Positions 33,617 to 46,351 of a DNA stretch of 64,000 nucleotides are shown in pieces. Position 1 is the stretch's first letter, and each line of letters begins with the position of its first letter. A program made the translations under genes and the position numbers. Under the pieces are notes generated by a model, which ran no database searches, had not been told where the DNA came from, and saw only the letters and a list, made by a program, of their open reading frames with translations. The stretch spans positions 33,832,758-33,896,757 of the forward strand of contig NC_134080.1 in NCBI RefSeq assembly GCF_000715075.1, read 5' to 3'. The DNA is from Nicotiana tabacum. Lineage: Eukaryota > Streptophyta > Magnoliopsida > Solanales > Solanaceae.

Positions 33617-35699
33617 TTAATTTTAGAGTACGCGCGTTGTGCGTGTATATCATACTAAAAAATATAAACTTTTTAAAAATCACATAAATAAATATTGTAA
33701 GAAATATTTTTGCACTATAAAATAAAAACTAAAGGAAAAAGTTGTTATTACAAGATTGGCTTGATATGTGAATTTGATATTGTGAGATAAACACATTCCA
33801 GCCCTTTTTCATTATATTAAATCTTTTTTATTCGCATCAAATATTTACATCAAATTAATTTCGTGCTTTTAATATAGCATATAGATTACTTTGTCTCAAC
33901 AGGTATAAATTTTATAAAAATTACATAATTATTTTTAAAAAATGTATGTTAGTAACAAATGATAATGCGCACACACCACCTATTCCAAAAATGTTTATTT
34001 AAATCAGTCGATACATGTTTACTGGTTTAAATGTTACAAATATTTTAGGCTAATTATGTTGCACTTGATGTATTTATAAAAATTGAATATGTATTGTTCA
34101 AGGAAAATATAACAACAAAACTAAGTTTAATAAATAATTAGTTAAATTAGTTCAATATAATTCTCAAAGTTGGTGCATATACATTTTGAAAGATAATTAC
34201 TGATTCTATTATAAAACATAGGGTCCTCAACAGGGCTGCTTATCGGGCGGATTGTTACGCTTATCGGTTATCGGCTTGTAAATGTACTAATCCGCTAGCC
34301 AAATCAATAAGATATCGGGCGGATTGGTATCGGTTTCGTCATTATCAGGCGGTTATCGGGCGACTTATCGACGAAATCAAATAGCAATGAGCGCATATAT
34401 GACTTGACATTAAATCACCAAATTAAAATCTTGAATTCAATCCGTTTATATAACACTGTCATGCCCGCATTTCCAGAAGTCACTAACTGGAAATTTATGT
34501 TTTCTCCGTAAAAGATCTGGCCAGAATACATATAGCCATATACTATATTAGTGTTGTGTAGCAGTGTAGGGCTCTTTGCTTTCTGCTATTGCATCAAGCC
34601 ATATAGGCATATGCAAGTGCATTTTCACAACTGGCAGAAGTCACTATAATTTGAAAGTGAATTTTCAATATTAATACCACTAAGTTAGTATCCGTGATAA
34701 AACAGTAACAGGTAGTGTCTTAGTGAACCTTTTGATGTGAATAATAACTGCTACTTTGTCAAATAGTGGAAGGGATATTTAATATACATATTCTGGTAAA
34801 AATATAAATATAAAAATTCTTAACGGGTTAACGGCTTAACCGTTAAGAAAATTGAATAATCCGTTCCCAAATCGATAAGCCATTAATTATAAATTTTCAA
34901 TCCATTCACCATCCATTAATCCGATAACCCGATACCAATAAGCCATTAAACCAATTTTGCGGTTCGGTTTTCGGTTACGGTTCGGTTTTGAACAGCCCTA
35001 GTCCTCAACAACTAATGCAACTGATTTTAAAGTAAATCATTATCCTAAATAGCACAGAGAATATCCAAAAAGTCATATAGAAAATAAAAACCAATCAACA
35101 TCGATAAATCTATACAAATCGAAGAATGCAACTCATTTTAAATGATATACGGATTATGCTTACCTTCTCCAAGCTGAATCCATAACAGACCTAGCGAGAT
35201 GTTGGGAAATTGAAACAAGAAAAATAAGATGTTACGTAAAGCAGAACACTAACAAAAAATTGAACACTAATTAAAATCAAGCATCAAAGTAATAAAAAAA
35301 TATAAGATGGCAAGTGGTTAAAAAAGCCAAAAACAAAAATAAAGAGAAAGAAGAAGACACCTATGTGCTGTAATAGATATGATGTTATGAACGTATCAAG
35401 AGAAAAGTAGTAATTAGTTTCCATACCTCTCGTATACAAGAGAAGAATTAGAATTGGATGTCGAAACAAACTGTGTCTTTTGGACAGTGTCATTGTGCGA
35501 GTAGGATTAATAGTCCAAAATATTAGGAGTTTTTAATAAGGAAAGATTTAATAATTAATATTTTAAATGATTTTAAAGTCCAAAATATTAGGAAGATAAC
35601 TTAAATTACTATTTTGTCCGGTGTAAAAATATATTTTTAAGGGTAAAAAAGGCGAACGACATTTCGCTAAGGGCTTTCGTGCTTTTAATATAGTATAGA
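33617..35699 (-). mobile_element. Helitron H2 (non-autonomous), carrying a hAT MITE
   Basis: The right edge on the minus strand is A/TCTATACTATATTAAAAGC, a clean Helitron 5' end next to T. The left edge has the hairpin-forming GTACGCGCGTTGTGCGTG, but the terminal CTAG is TTAA here. Without the 778 bp MITE plus duplicated site it would be about 1.3 kb, close to H3. Confidence 0.7.
34231..35000. mobile_element. hAT-type MITE (770 bp) inside H2
   Basis: Terminal inverted repeats CAGGGCTG and CAGCCCTA are flanked by the identical 8-bp duplication GTCCTCAA (34223-34230 and 35001-35008), as expected for hAT elements. Subterminal regions are rich in TATCGGGCGG, TTATCGG and CGGTTCGGTTTT repeats, possible transposase-binding clusters. 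No coding. Confidence 0.88.
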
Positions 35700-36630
35700 T
35701 ATAGATAGATAGATATAATAAAAAAATATTTTCAAATATTAGTTAAAGTTTAAGTAATTTGAATTTCGAAAAGTGAAAAATAGTATACATAATTTGGGAC
35801 GAAGTGAGTATTAGCTATCCCTTATTACTCTGTCATGTCTACTTTTTTTTTGTCTGCTTCGCTTCATATGAATTCGTGAATTGGCATGTATGTACTATGT
35901 ACTATGTACTATGTACTATGTACTATGTCTGCCTTTAGTTAGTTTCACATCAATGTTCTTTTAAACTTACATTAATTTATTTTAGTTTTAGATCAACTTA
36001 ATTTGTACTGAATCCTAACAATGCTACATTAACTTAGTAGTTTTATATTCTCATGTGAGGCTCTACACGTTTGGTGCTGTTTTCTTCTCATCAAGATACA
36101 TCTACATCTGGTTGAGTTAATATCTCACTCTAAAATCAACACAAACCAAATAAAATCTAATCTATATAAAAATAAACTAATTTTCACTATTACCTACTAT
36201 CTTAATAGAACTTCATCACATGCTCTTTTCTTCCAACAAACATCCAATTAATATTTTTATATTATCAATACATGTGTTTTTATTTTGCCGTTTATCTTAT
36301 GTTTTCTTTAGTTCATTTTAGTTACCGTATTTCTCTTTTACACATTTTTTTAGAATTTATTAATAAAAATGCTTTTTGATTACTATACCGTTATTTAACA
36401 CTCTTTAGTTTTAGATTTTTATGCTATGTAGCCAATATTTTTACTTTCTAGAACATTTACCATTAAGGACAAAATGGGGAAAAAGTAATTAACTATACAT
36501 TGATTTTTTAAAACGACAATTATGTTGGAGTATAATATATTTAGTAACTACGATACCTAATATTGGTCGGTGGGAGTATAAAATATTTCCTAAATTACTG
36601 CATAAGTAATAAAGTATAAATTTATATCTA
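35700..36630. other. AT-rich spacer with a short microsatellite
   Basis: Two short stretches resembling right ends of Stowaway-type MITEs are present (GGGACGAAGTGAGTA at about 35800 and GGTCGGTGGGAGTA at about 36565), but no partner ends were found. Otherwise nothing recognised. Confidence 0.45.
35888..35928. repeat. Heptanucleotide microsatellite (ATGTACT)n
   Basis: Five tandem units of TATGTAC, nearly perfect. Confidence 0.9.
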
Positions 36631-37834
36631 TCTATGCTATATTAAAAGCACGAAGGTCCTTAGCGAAATATCGTTCGTCTTTTTTACCCTTTAAAAATAT
36701 AATTCACATTAGACAAAACAGTCATTTAACTAATATTTAGGAATTTAGAAAAAAAAACTATAACTTTATTTAATGAATTTTCCCTTATTTGAACTATATA
36801 AGAAATCCTAATATTTAGGACTTTAAGTTCAACTACGATTTACTTTCTATAAATCATTTACCTTTTAAATTAATGAGCTTTAATTTACACATAATTTTAA
36901 ATTTTGAGAATATTGCTATTTGTGTATTTGTTTTTATTTTATTTTGTTAGAGTTAGAAGGATTGTGTTCTATAATTAGATATCACAAATAATTTGTTTAG
37001 TGATTCAATTATCACGAACCAATACTTAGGAGTTAGGACAAGGTAAACTATGATTCTACCACTTTAGTTAAAAGATTTTATGATCATTCGGTTCAAAAAA
37101 TAATGTTTTAAATTTCTTAGATCATTTAAACTGTTAGTATTTCTTTCCAATACTTTATTTCACAAAACATGGGGTTACAGCTTAGATATGCTTATTCTAT
37201 TTTCTTTGGAATATGATTGCTTGAGATTAAGCTTTTGTTCGAATATTTAGTAGTTTAAATCAACTAAAGTTTGTGCATTAAATTCTTCATTATTTGAATA
37301 TATAAAAGATTTTCATATTAAATACCTTGAATAAAACTTTTTCTTATTTGAATTATGTAGTATAATTTTTTTTTTTTTTTTGCAAAATATAAAAATAATC
37401 TAAAATTAAACGGCAAAGTCCACGAAGAATAAGTGAGAACTAATTGTTATTAAAGTCGGTAATATTAGGTGACACTCCTTCAATATTTAAGGATATTTAG
37501 GTTCTTAGACTCTAAGTCTTTTGCTTTGTAAATATATACAATATCTAAATTTCTTTTTTGGAAGGTGTTCTAACACATATCAATTATGGATCTTATTAGT
37601 TCATATATTTTTATTTGCCTATGTTTTATAACTATAACTACTACAGTAATAGTTATACCAGCTCAAATGGCTAGCCACCTAAATAGAATCGATATATATC
37701 ATTTTCAGAAACTTTTCTTATTTTTAGCTTATATTTAATAACTCAAACATACTGATTAATAATATATGTATAATTCTTAAAAATTATGTTCATTGATATA
37801 GGGTACACGCGCAACGCGCGTACTCTAAGACTAG
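36631..37834 (+). mobile_element. Helitron H3 (non-autonomous), 1204 bp
   Basis: 5' end A/TCTATGCTATATTAAAAG at 36631. The 3' end has the perfect hairpin ACGCGC-AAC-GCGCGT at 37807-37821, then 13 bases ending CTAG at 37834, followed by T. TC start, CTAG end, subterminal hairpin and A/T insertion site are the defining Helitron features. No coding, AT-rich interior, so it depends on an autonomous partner. Confidence 0.85.
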
Positions 37835-37947
37835 TTATAAAAAAAAACAAAAGCTTAGACAAATACCCTTTTTCTGAGACAAATACCTCATTAATAATGT
37901 TAATTTCTATGAAAAAAGTATTACTTTTCGATACAAACTGTTTAAGA
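37835..37947. other. AT-rich spacer; nothing recognised
   Basis: Short stretch between H3 and the next MITE; a start codon here leads into a meaningless 60-codon stretch. Confidence 0.5.
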
Positions 37948-38878
37948 GGGTGTTTGGTAAGCTTATAAACTGGTCAAACTAGTTAATACGCACTTTTCGG
38001 CTTATCTACATATTTGGTAAAGTTAAAAGTGCTTAGGGCATCTCCAACCCTTGCACCTTTTTTTACACCAAAATGGTGTAAAGTAACTCCAACCCATTAC
38101 TCTATTTTTTTTACATAAAAAATGAATATTCCCTTTATATTCTTCTCTCTCTTCTATATTATTATTATTTTCTTATTCCTTTTTACATATTTATCCCATA
38201 CACTCAATATTTTAATGATATTGGTGGATTCTGGAAGCGGCCTTCCAGAGTACTAGATTATTGTTGTATTTTTCTCATCCCATTATGCTATTTAATGTAT
38301 CTTCAATTTAATCTATGCCAGTTGTTGTTATATTAAATATTTGTTTTTATGATAATCAATGAACATTGTGTTATTTATTAACAACATATTATATTTCAAT
38401 TTTGTAATTTTCATTTTTTTATAGTTATATATTTTTATACAATTATAATGTATAATAAAATTAACTTACAATTTTATATAAAAATAAAATATACGAAAAT
38501 TACTTTATCAAAATTATACTCCAAATTAAAATATAAAATTAATATTATAAAGATGTTACATAAAAACTACAATTAATTACAAAATTATAATATGTTAAAT
38601 TAAAAGTGTTATAGAATAAAAGATAATAGTAAAATAATGGTGAATAGTAATGGTGTTGATGAATAGTGTTCCACCAAATTTGGTGTAACACTATTCACAC
38701 ACCAAAATGGTGTAAGAAATGGTGTTGGAGCAAAAAAAAATAAATAAAATCTTACACTAAAATAATGTTTGGTGTCAAAATTGAAGTTGGATTGGAGATG
38801 GTCTTATAAGCCAAGTGCTTATAAGTAAAAAATAAGCCAAAATTCATAAGCTGGTCACTCCAGCTATGACTATCCAAC
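37948..38878. mobile_element. Decayed MITE with GTGTTTGGTAAGCTTATAA end, host of two insertions
   Basis: It starts GGGTGTTTGGTAAGC and has inverted complementary pieces at its right side (CATAAGCTGGTCACTCCAGC near 38847). It is split by a Harbinger-type MITE and its right end is interrupted by a hAT element at about 38879, so its true right end is not seen. Confidence 0.5.
38036..38803. mobile_element. PIF/Harbinger-type MITE (768 bp)
   Basis: Left end GGGCATCTCCAACCC and right end GGATTGGAGATGGTC are inverted repeats with a few mismatches. The flanking trinucleotide is TTA on both sides (38033-38035, 38804-38806), the expected Harbinger duplication. The AT-rich interior holds a second inverted pair around TTACACCATTTTGGTGTG. 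No coding. Confidence 0.82.
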
Positions 38879-40745
38879 AGGACGGGTTGTCCCATCCCGC
38901 GTCCCGACCCACTTCAATTTAAACGGGATGGGCCAATGTTAAACGGGACACGGGATGGGTAGGACGCCCATTTCGTCCCATCCCCTCCCGCCTGATTTTC
39001 TTTTTTTGAATTCCAACCATTGGGCAACGGTTTTAATTGCAAAAATAGCTGTTCCCAACAGCCAAAAAGGGTCAAAAATGACCTCCACTCCCTCAAAACA
39101 CCCCTATCCCCCCCCCCCCAATTTTAATATAACCCATAAGTTTATTAAATTACACTTTAACCCTATTTTCTACTATAAATATCCCCATCCTTCTTTATTT
39201 TTTCCCACAAAAAATCAATCTTCCTCTCTCAAATCTCTTATATTCTATCTATATTATTCTCTCAATTTTGTTACTATGAAGTATCAACTATCAAGTGATA
39301 ACTTTCAAGTTTCAAGTATTTGGGCAAATTTTTGGAGCAAATTTCAAGCTTCAAATTAATTCGTCAAGTATTTGGAGTAATATTTTGGGCAATATCTTCA
39401 AGTTTCAATATTTAATCACGGTGCACTCGTTCCATCTCCTAATTTCAATATATAATTTTTGCGTATCATTTTAGTGCTTATTTTTTGTGTTTACTTTACG
39501 TGTTCTATTTTAGTATTTCATTTGAGTGTTTAATTTTTGTGTTAACTTTTTTAATTTAATTTCGTATTTAAATTATGACACCTAAAACTATATTTGACAT
39601 GTTTAAAAAAAGTAGTAAAAAATAGTAAGGGTGAAAGTAGTAGTAATCATAATCCTAATCCTAGTCCTAATCCTAACCCTTCTCCTAGAATTAGAAAACA
39701 TATAGATGAAATGACTCATATTGATGAAACTTCATTTTTCCAATCCCCCACATGTTAATTTCGGAGAACAACTAGATCATGAAACTTTATAAAGACAATT
39801 TGGCAATAATATTTTTTTTGAGGACGAAGAAAATGAGGAAGAAGAATTAGATGAAACACCCAGTAGTCCCGCAACACAAGCTCCAACTCAGGGGCAATCT
39901 CGGTCTGGAGCTTTACCTCTTGTACCCCCTGTAAGGGGTAAGCCTAAGGTTGAATATCCCAAAACATCACTTGTATGAAAATTTTTTAAAAGTGATAAAG
40001 TCAATCATCATTCTATGTGTGAAAATGTAAGCAACAATTTGTATACACAAAAAGTGGTAGGACAGGGGGGTTTAACTATAAACTTAAAAAGGGATCACAA
40101 ATCTTTATGGATACAAGCTAACATAGAAGCCGGAAAAATTATAGATCTTACCACCGGTACTGGCACTCCAAGTGGGTCTAGTTCTAATATTGTACAACAA
40201 CAACTTGACCCTGCTTCTGGTACTGTTTTACGCCCCTATAACAAAGATAGAGATCGTAGGAACTTAGCAAAAATGGTGGTTGTCTGTGGCTTACTTTTTA
40301 CTTTTCCTTCTCACCCTGCTTTTATGCATTATATACAAGAAACTTATAACCCTACTTTTCAAGGTTTTTCTAAGACCACGGTTAGAAATGATATTTTTAA
40401 ATTTCAAACCGAATATCTTCAGTATATTCGTTGTGTATTTTTTTCACTAGATTGTAACGTGTCTATCACATCTGATATAGGTCGTAGTCCTAATGGCTGT
40501 GATTGTTTAGCTGTTACATGTCATTGGGTTGATCATCACTGGAACATGCAAAAACGTATTATTGGTTATAAATTTATTGATTCTAAACACACTGGAGCAT
40601 ATATTGCAACTATTGTTTTACAAATACTTGATTTTTATGGACTCATTGATAAAGTTTTAACTATCACCTTAGATAATACTTCTGCTAACACAACCGAAGC
40701 AAATAGCTTAAAACTAGACTTTGTTCAATTAATCTAGCAATTTTT
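38879..40745 (+). mobile_element. hAT transposon, right part cut off by element F
   Basis: It begins near CAGGACGGGTTGTCCCATCC with a cluster of CGGGATGGG/CCCATCCCG repeats (38880-39000), typical subterminal structure of plant hAT elements, and contains a transposase pseudogene. The right half should lie beyond F, outside the window, so terminal repeats and target duplication cannot be tested. Confidence 0.7.
39740..40737 (+). pseudogene. hAT transposase pseudogene (BED finger plus hAT N-terminal core)
   Basis: The frame is readable from about 39740 through an acidic linker, a decayed BED-type finger region (KFFKSDKVNHHSMCEN; a TGA replaces the W before it) and from 40015 a 240-codon open stretch. 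That stretch contains YNKDRDRRNLAKMVV, FSKTTVRNDIFKFQ, CNVSITSDIGRSPNG, HWVDHHWNMQKRIIGY and KVLTITLDNTSANT, blocks typical of plant hAT transposases; SITSD should hold the first catalytic aspartate. Near 40700 the family frame changes (KTRLCSINLAIFCH is readable in another frame) and reaches the LTR of F. The C-terminal dimerisation region is missing. The protein would excise and reinsert hAT DNA; this copy cannot. Confidence 0.85.
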
Positions 40746-41879
40746 TGTCACACCTCCTTTTTACCCCACCCGAGGGTATATTGGGGATATAAGGGAGTTT
40801 TTCCAATTAAAGTGACATTAACCGAAATGGAATTATTTTATTTATCAGAGTTGCCACTTGGGATAATTTATGGTGTCCCAAGTCACCGGTTTATTTAAAT
40901 CCCAAATCGAGAAAGTTTTTATTTTTAAAGTCTGCGAACCAGATATTCTAGATAAGGAATTCTGTTAACCCGAGAGAAGGTGTTAGGCATTCCCGGGTTC
41001 CGTGGTTCTAGCACGGTCGCTTAGTGATTTATAGTTGGCTTAAAATCTAATTACTCATTTTAGGACCTACGTGCGTTTATCTTTTTACCGCTTTTAATCA
41101 CTTGATTTGTACGTAATTAAAGAATTAAGTTACTGTCACGACCCGAAATTTTCCCACCATTGGGAGTCGTGATGGCGCCTACTGATGGGAGCTAGGCAAG
41201 CCAAACCTTAACTACTTGCTACACTTTCATTTTTGCTTCTTTTTAACAAACACAAGCCGATAATATGATAAAAGTTGAATTTTAAATAAATAAGCGGAAG
41301 TCAACAATTATATATCTTAAAGATACGTCTATTACAACCTCTAAAACCTTCTATACCCAAAACTTGATGTCACAGTGTCATAGACTATCTAAGAGTTACT
41401 ACATACAAGGGCTGAAGAAATACAATACACTGTTTCTGAACAAAAGGAAATGAAACAGGAAATAGAGATAGAGGGGGACGCCAGGGCCTGCGGTCTCCTG
41501 CAGGTCTACCTTGGGTCTCCAAGTGGACTGAAGGAAGCCTTCCAACTACTGTCCGAAAGCTGCTCCTGGATCTGCACACAGTGCATAGTGTAGTATCAGC
41601 ACAACCGACCCCATGTGCTGGTATGTGTCTAGCCTAACCTCGGCGAAGTAGTGACGAGGCTAGGACCAGACTCCAAATAAACCTGTGCAGTTCATATATA
41701 TATATATATATATAACCAGTCAATATATATACAAGCGGAAAAGAGATACAGAAATAACCAGTCAATGTGGAAGGGGAAAACATGTTGTGGGGGAGATAAT
41801 AGTTTCAAATAGAAAGACATCAAGTAAGGAAAGAAACAACATGACTAGAATATCAACAAGGAAGCAGAAATCAACAATT

Positions 41880-42320
41880 TGCACGACATCACCCTTCGTG
41901 CTTTTATTCTCGTTCTCACCAAAACAATCCACGACATCACCCTTCGTATTTTACGCTCTTCCTCACCCAAACAACAATCATAAGGCAAATAGGGTAAGAG
42001 AATATATAACCTCTAAGTAAATCAAATAACAACAAGTAATGAAAGAAACAACATAACTCAGATATCAACAAAGAATCAGAAATCAACAAATGCACGGCAT
42101 CACCCTTCGTGCTTTTACTCTCGTCCTCGCCAAAGCAATCATATAATAAAAATGTGCACAACATCACCCTTCGTGCTTTTACACTCTTTCCTCATCATAT
42201 AATCAATAAAATCGGCACAGAATGGTACATCGTGTGGCACGGTATCACCCTTCGTGCTTTACACTCTTTCCTCACAATAACAAACAATGCACGACATCAC
42301 TCTTCGTGCTTTAACTCTCT
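41880..42320 (-). repeat. Dispersed CACGACATCACCCTTCGTGC units in E
   Basis: Five to six copies, spaced about 60-110 bp, of the reverse complement of the 39-bp repeat core of A. Ends CACG and CGTG allow each unit to form a hairpin. Confidence 0.8.
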
Positions 42321-43417
42321 TCCTCACCCAAACAATAATCACAAATAATAGGGTAGGGAAATAATGGAAATTTTGCAATAAGAATCCCGGTAAGGGAATA
42401 ACAAGTCACCAATTAAATCCCATCAAGAGAACAACAATTAAACAATTAAATCCCGGCAAGGGAACAACAAATAAATCAACAATAGCCCGACAAGGGTGAC
42501 AACATAATGATCTCTTCTCTTTCTCAATTTTACTTCACAATTCACTTCACAACTCGAGCCAATGCTCTAGAGGTTCGATTATCACTTATACTTTCACAAC
42601 TCGAGCCAAAACTCTAAAAGTTCAATTGTCACTTATACTTTCACAATTTCGCTATACAACCTGAGCCAACGCTCCTCAATGTTCATAGGTCACAATTCCT
42701 TCCACAAACTTTATACAACAATTAGAAATCTTCACCAAGGCATGAATAATACAACGTAATCATGAAAATCACAATATAAGACCCACGGTCATGCTTGACA
42801 CCAACGTATAGATACTCGTCACCATGCCTATACGTCGTACTCGACAAGAAGCAAATAGAAAATAGGACACAATTCCTAATCCCTCAAGCTAAGGTTAGAC
42901 CAAACACTTACCTCGATGCAACGAACACAATTCAAGCCTCAACTACCTCTTTACCTCTTGTTTCCACCACCAACTCGCTTGTATCTAGCCACAATTTGCT
43001 TAACTATATCAATAAATGCTAAATGAGTCAATTCTAATGCATGAAAATAGGTTTTATAAAGATTTTCCCAAAAAGTCAAAAATCGACCCCGGTCCGCTTG
43101 GTCCATACCCGAAATTTGGATCAAAACCCGATTACCCATTTACCCCCGAGCCCGGATATATAATTGGTTTTGGAATCCGACCTCAATTTGAGGTCTAAAT
43201 CCCCAAATTTCAATATTCTTAGGTTTTACCCAAAATTCCCAATTCCACCATGAAAATAATTGATTTGAAGTTGAAATCATGTTAAAAGATGTTAATGATT
43301 GAAGAAAACTAGTTAAAAATGACTTACAATTGATTTGGAGTAGAAAGGTTGTTTGAAAAATCGCCTCTTATGTTTTTTTGGGGTTTTGAAAAATGAAAAA
43401 TAACTGAAAATCCTGTC

Positions 43418-43425
43418 TATTTATA
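43418..43425 (-). promoter_or_regulatory. TATA box of LTR E
   Basis: Minus-strand TATAAATA in the context AGTATAAATAGACAGG, 17 bp downstream of the palindrome array in the element's direction. Confidence 0.7.
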
Positions 43426-43442
43426 CTATTATCAGGTGCCCT

Positions 43443-43674
43443 ATGCGGACCGCATAAAATGGACCACGGCCGCACAGTCCTTCCTGAGGAAACTGTAGTC
43501 CAGAGCCCTGTGCGGACCGCACAAAACCGACCGCGGCCGCACAACCCAGTGAAAAGCTGTGCGGACCGCACAAAACTAACTGCGACCGTACAGTCTCCAC
43601 TGCGCACCGCACGAACCTCACGCGGACCGCACTGGCCCTTCCACGGTCGCACACGATTTCTCACGGACCGCACT
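43443..43674. repeat. GC-rich palindrome array in LTR E
   Basis: Eight to ten copies of TGCGGACCGCA, GACCGCGGCCGCAC or ACGGTCGCAC at about 20-30 bp intervals. Confidence 0.88.
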
Positions 43675-46340
43675 AGCGGATTCAGAGACCTGCAAATTTC
43701 TCTGAACCTGCAACAATTGTGTTTTTAGATCTAAGGTATCCCGAAACCTATCCGAAACTCACCCGAGCCATCGGGGCTCCAAACCAAATCTCATACTAAC
43801 TCAAAAATATCATATGGACTTACTCGTGCGATCAAATCGCTAATAAGCTCAATAATAATGAATCAAACCTCAAAATCAAGAACTTTTTCTAAAACTTCAT
43901 CAAGTATCAAATTTAGCAATTTAGGTCCGAATCACGTCAAACGACGTTCGTTTTCAACCAAACTTTACAGAAATGACTTAAATCATATATAAGACGTGTA
44001 CCGCACGCCGGAACCAAAATACGGGTCCGATACCATCATGTTCTAATCAAATTTTATTTCAAATTTCTTTAAACAAATTCTAGAAAATAATTTGCTTTAA
44101 AAATTTATTTCTCGGGTTTGGGACCTCGGAATTCGATTTCGGGCATACGCCCAAGTCCCATATTTTTCTACGGACCCTCCGAGAGCGTCAAATCATGGGT
44201 CTGGGTCCGTTTACCCAAAACATTGATCGAAGTCAAATTAGCTCATTTTATAATTAAAACTTATCATTTTTCACAGATTATCATGTTTAAACTTTTCGGC
44301 TACGCGCTCGGACTACACACGCAAATTGAGGTGACTCTAAAAGAGGTTAGGCCTCAGAACACGAAAATTTTGCTTTAAAACAAGTGATGACCTTTTGGGT
44401 CATTACAGTTACGCGTACATATACTCTTTTCCTTTGGCGCGTCAAATATCATGTCACGCGAACGTGTCCACAATTAATAACACTTTGTTGATTTTATTAA
44501 GAAAGGTTTGATTGAAGTTGCACGAACGCATCCCTCGGGTTATTTTAGAATTAAATTCACAATTATGTTACGCGAACGTATACATAATCGCAATACTAAT
44601 CTAAATCGAGCCTAAAGCAAACTACGATTATTTAGGATTATTTTATTACTAAGTTAATATTTATATGAGGGCCATAGATTATATAATAAAAAGACGGCAC
44701 ACCTCAATTTTAGAAGGCTTGTTTAATTAAGGCATTCTAAAGAAATTCTTATTTAAATTAACTTAAACTTAACAAAGCTATTGATTATAAACAGGTTTTG
44801 GGGTACATGCATTGGGCCTTTAATCATTTTTTGGACAAGGGAAATTGGCCAGCAGTGGCTTATTAAACAAATCAGTTTTGAAAGCTGTAATTGGGCTCAT
44901 GATTTGGCCCAGAAAACAAATGGCTTCAGGATACCATTGCTGAATCTGAATTAAGAAAGCCCACATTGGGCTTAAATTTAGGCGGGCCCAGCTGCAACTA
45001 CTGATTGGCTGGGCCTATCTACCTTAGCATTTTTGAGCCCAAACTTACATGATACACACTTTGCAAAATTACAACCCAAATTATTTTTAATAAAAAAAGA
45101 TAAGAATTTAGAAATCAAAATACAACTCGAGTTTTAAGAAATAATTGCACTACACACGATTTGCAAAAAAACATAACAGATATGCATTCATACCATAACA
45201 CATAAAGAAACCTCACAATTGAGTCAAAATTATTGGCCTTAAGGCCTAGACCCAACAGTCCAGGCCCAGACCTGTCAAGAAAATTTCCATCTGGCTTATT
45301 TCCAGGTCTGACCCAATTGCCCACTATACTTATGAAAAGAAAATGTAATAACACCTAATTACACTCTTCATGTTGTTGTTTCGAATATCAGTACATGAAA
45401 TTAAAACCTTAATTTTTTACAGTCCTCAAGAATAAAACTTTCAGAATCAGTACATTACAACTTATTAATACATGAACATTATGTTAATAACTACTCTATT
45501 ACAACTTCATGTAATTAAACATCTAATGAACATTTCCCTCTTTTGAATATGGTTTATCCATCAAAGCTAAGTCCAATGCGTGAATACATGGATTCAGCAT
45601 GCTTACCAACAGTAAAGTTCCAGCTCTTAGCTTCTAAACCTGCTGATTTGGCCAACTAATGGCCAAATCCATAGGTTATAGCTTCATGGTTAGTACCAAA
45701 ACTCAAATAGCATAAAAACATGTTGTTTATCTAATACAAGAAGAAAGGAAGGCAGGATTGTTATACATACAACACATTTGGCTTAAAGAACATCTTTAGG
45801 TAAGGGTAAATATCAAGATAAAAAGTATCCATGTATTTGCTAGGCCATTCATACTAAGTTACTAAAGAAACTCACATAATAATAACCGATCAGATTCATA
45901 TCACAAGATAAACAATACTACATTTTACATATGATTTGTAGTTCAAGTTTTTCATCATTTCAAAAAAAAAAGAAAATCATTACATGGAGAAAGATGAGAC
46001 CAAATACCATGAATAACACAGCAACAAAAACTCAACAACTAAAGGTGCAAAAACTGGCTGAAACCTTAGATGAGAATGGAGCAGCAACAAGACAGAAGCA
46101 GCAACAACCAAAAACCCCAGAATTTAAAACCCACAATCAACAACTTGATACCAGAAATAGCCAACTAAATAACACAAAAACGCTCTATTCCAAATTATTT
46201 TCAACTTGTAAAGAATCAGAAAAAATGAGAAGATTTGAAATTTTCAAGATTTCTGAAATCTGACCCTATTCAGGAAAGAAAATAAAGCTTTTGGTGCAGA
46301 GAATAAGATTGGATCTGTGTGTGTGAGTGAATGTTGTTCC

Positions 46341-46351
46341 CTTTTATAAAG
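46341..46351 (-). promoter_or_regulatory. TATA box in 3' LTR of F
   Basis: Minus-strand CTTTATAAAAG followed by GGAACAACATTC. It splits the LTR into about 2.3 kb on each side. No palindrome array precedes it. Confidence 0.6.

Larger units (their letters stand above)
41134..44407 (-). mobile_element. Solo LTR E (3274 bp) inside the 3' LTR of F
   Basis: Plus strand TGTCACGACCC to GGGTCATTACA, flanked by GTTAC on both sides (41129-41133, 44408-44412). The intact sequence GAGTTACGCGTACG at 63850 in the other LTR of F is the unoccupied site. It contains five to six GCACGAAGGGTGATG-type units (41880-42320), AATCCCGGCAAGGGAACAAC repeats (42380-42490), a palindrome array (43443-43674) and a TATA box (43418). 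Sequence blocks shared with element A mark it as a related family. No coding. Confidence 0.93.

Noticed and set aside
35790..36580. A Stowaway MITE between two terminal-like sequences
   Set aside because: Both candidate ends point the same way and no TA-flanked inverted partner was found.
43368..43673. 101-codon minus-strand open stretch with CGPR/VRSA repeats
   Set aside because: It is the palindrome array of E in translation, with no family similarity.
45931..46263. 110-codon plus-strand open stretch rich in Q, T and N
   Set aside because: It lies in the LTR of F antisense to its transcript near the TATA box; biased composition, no domain.
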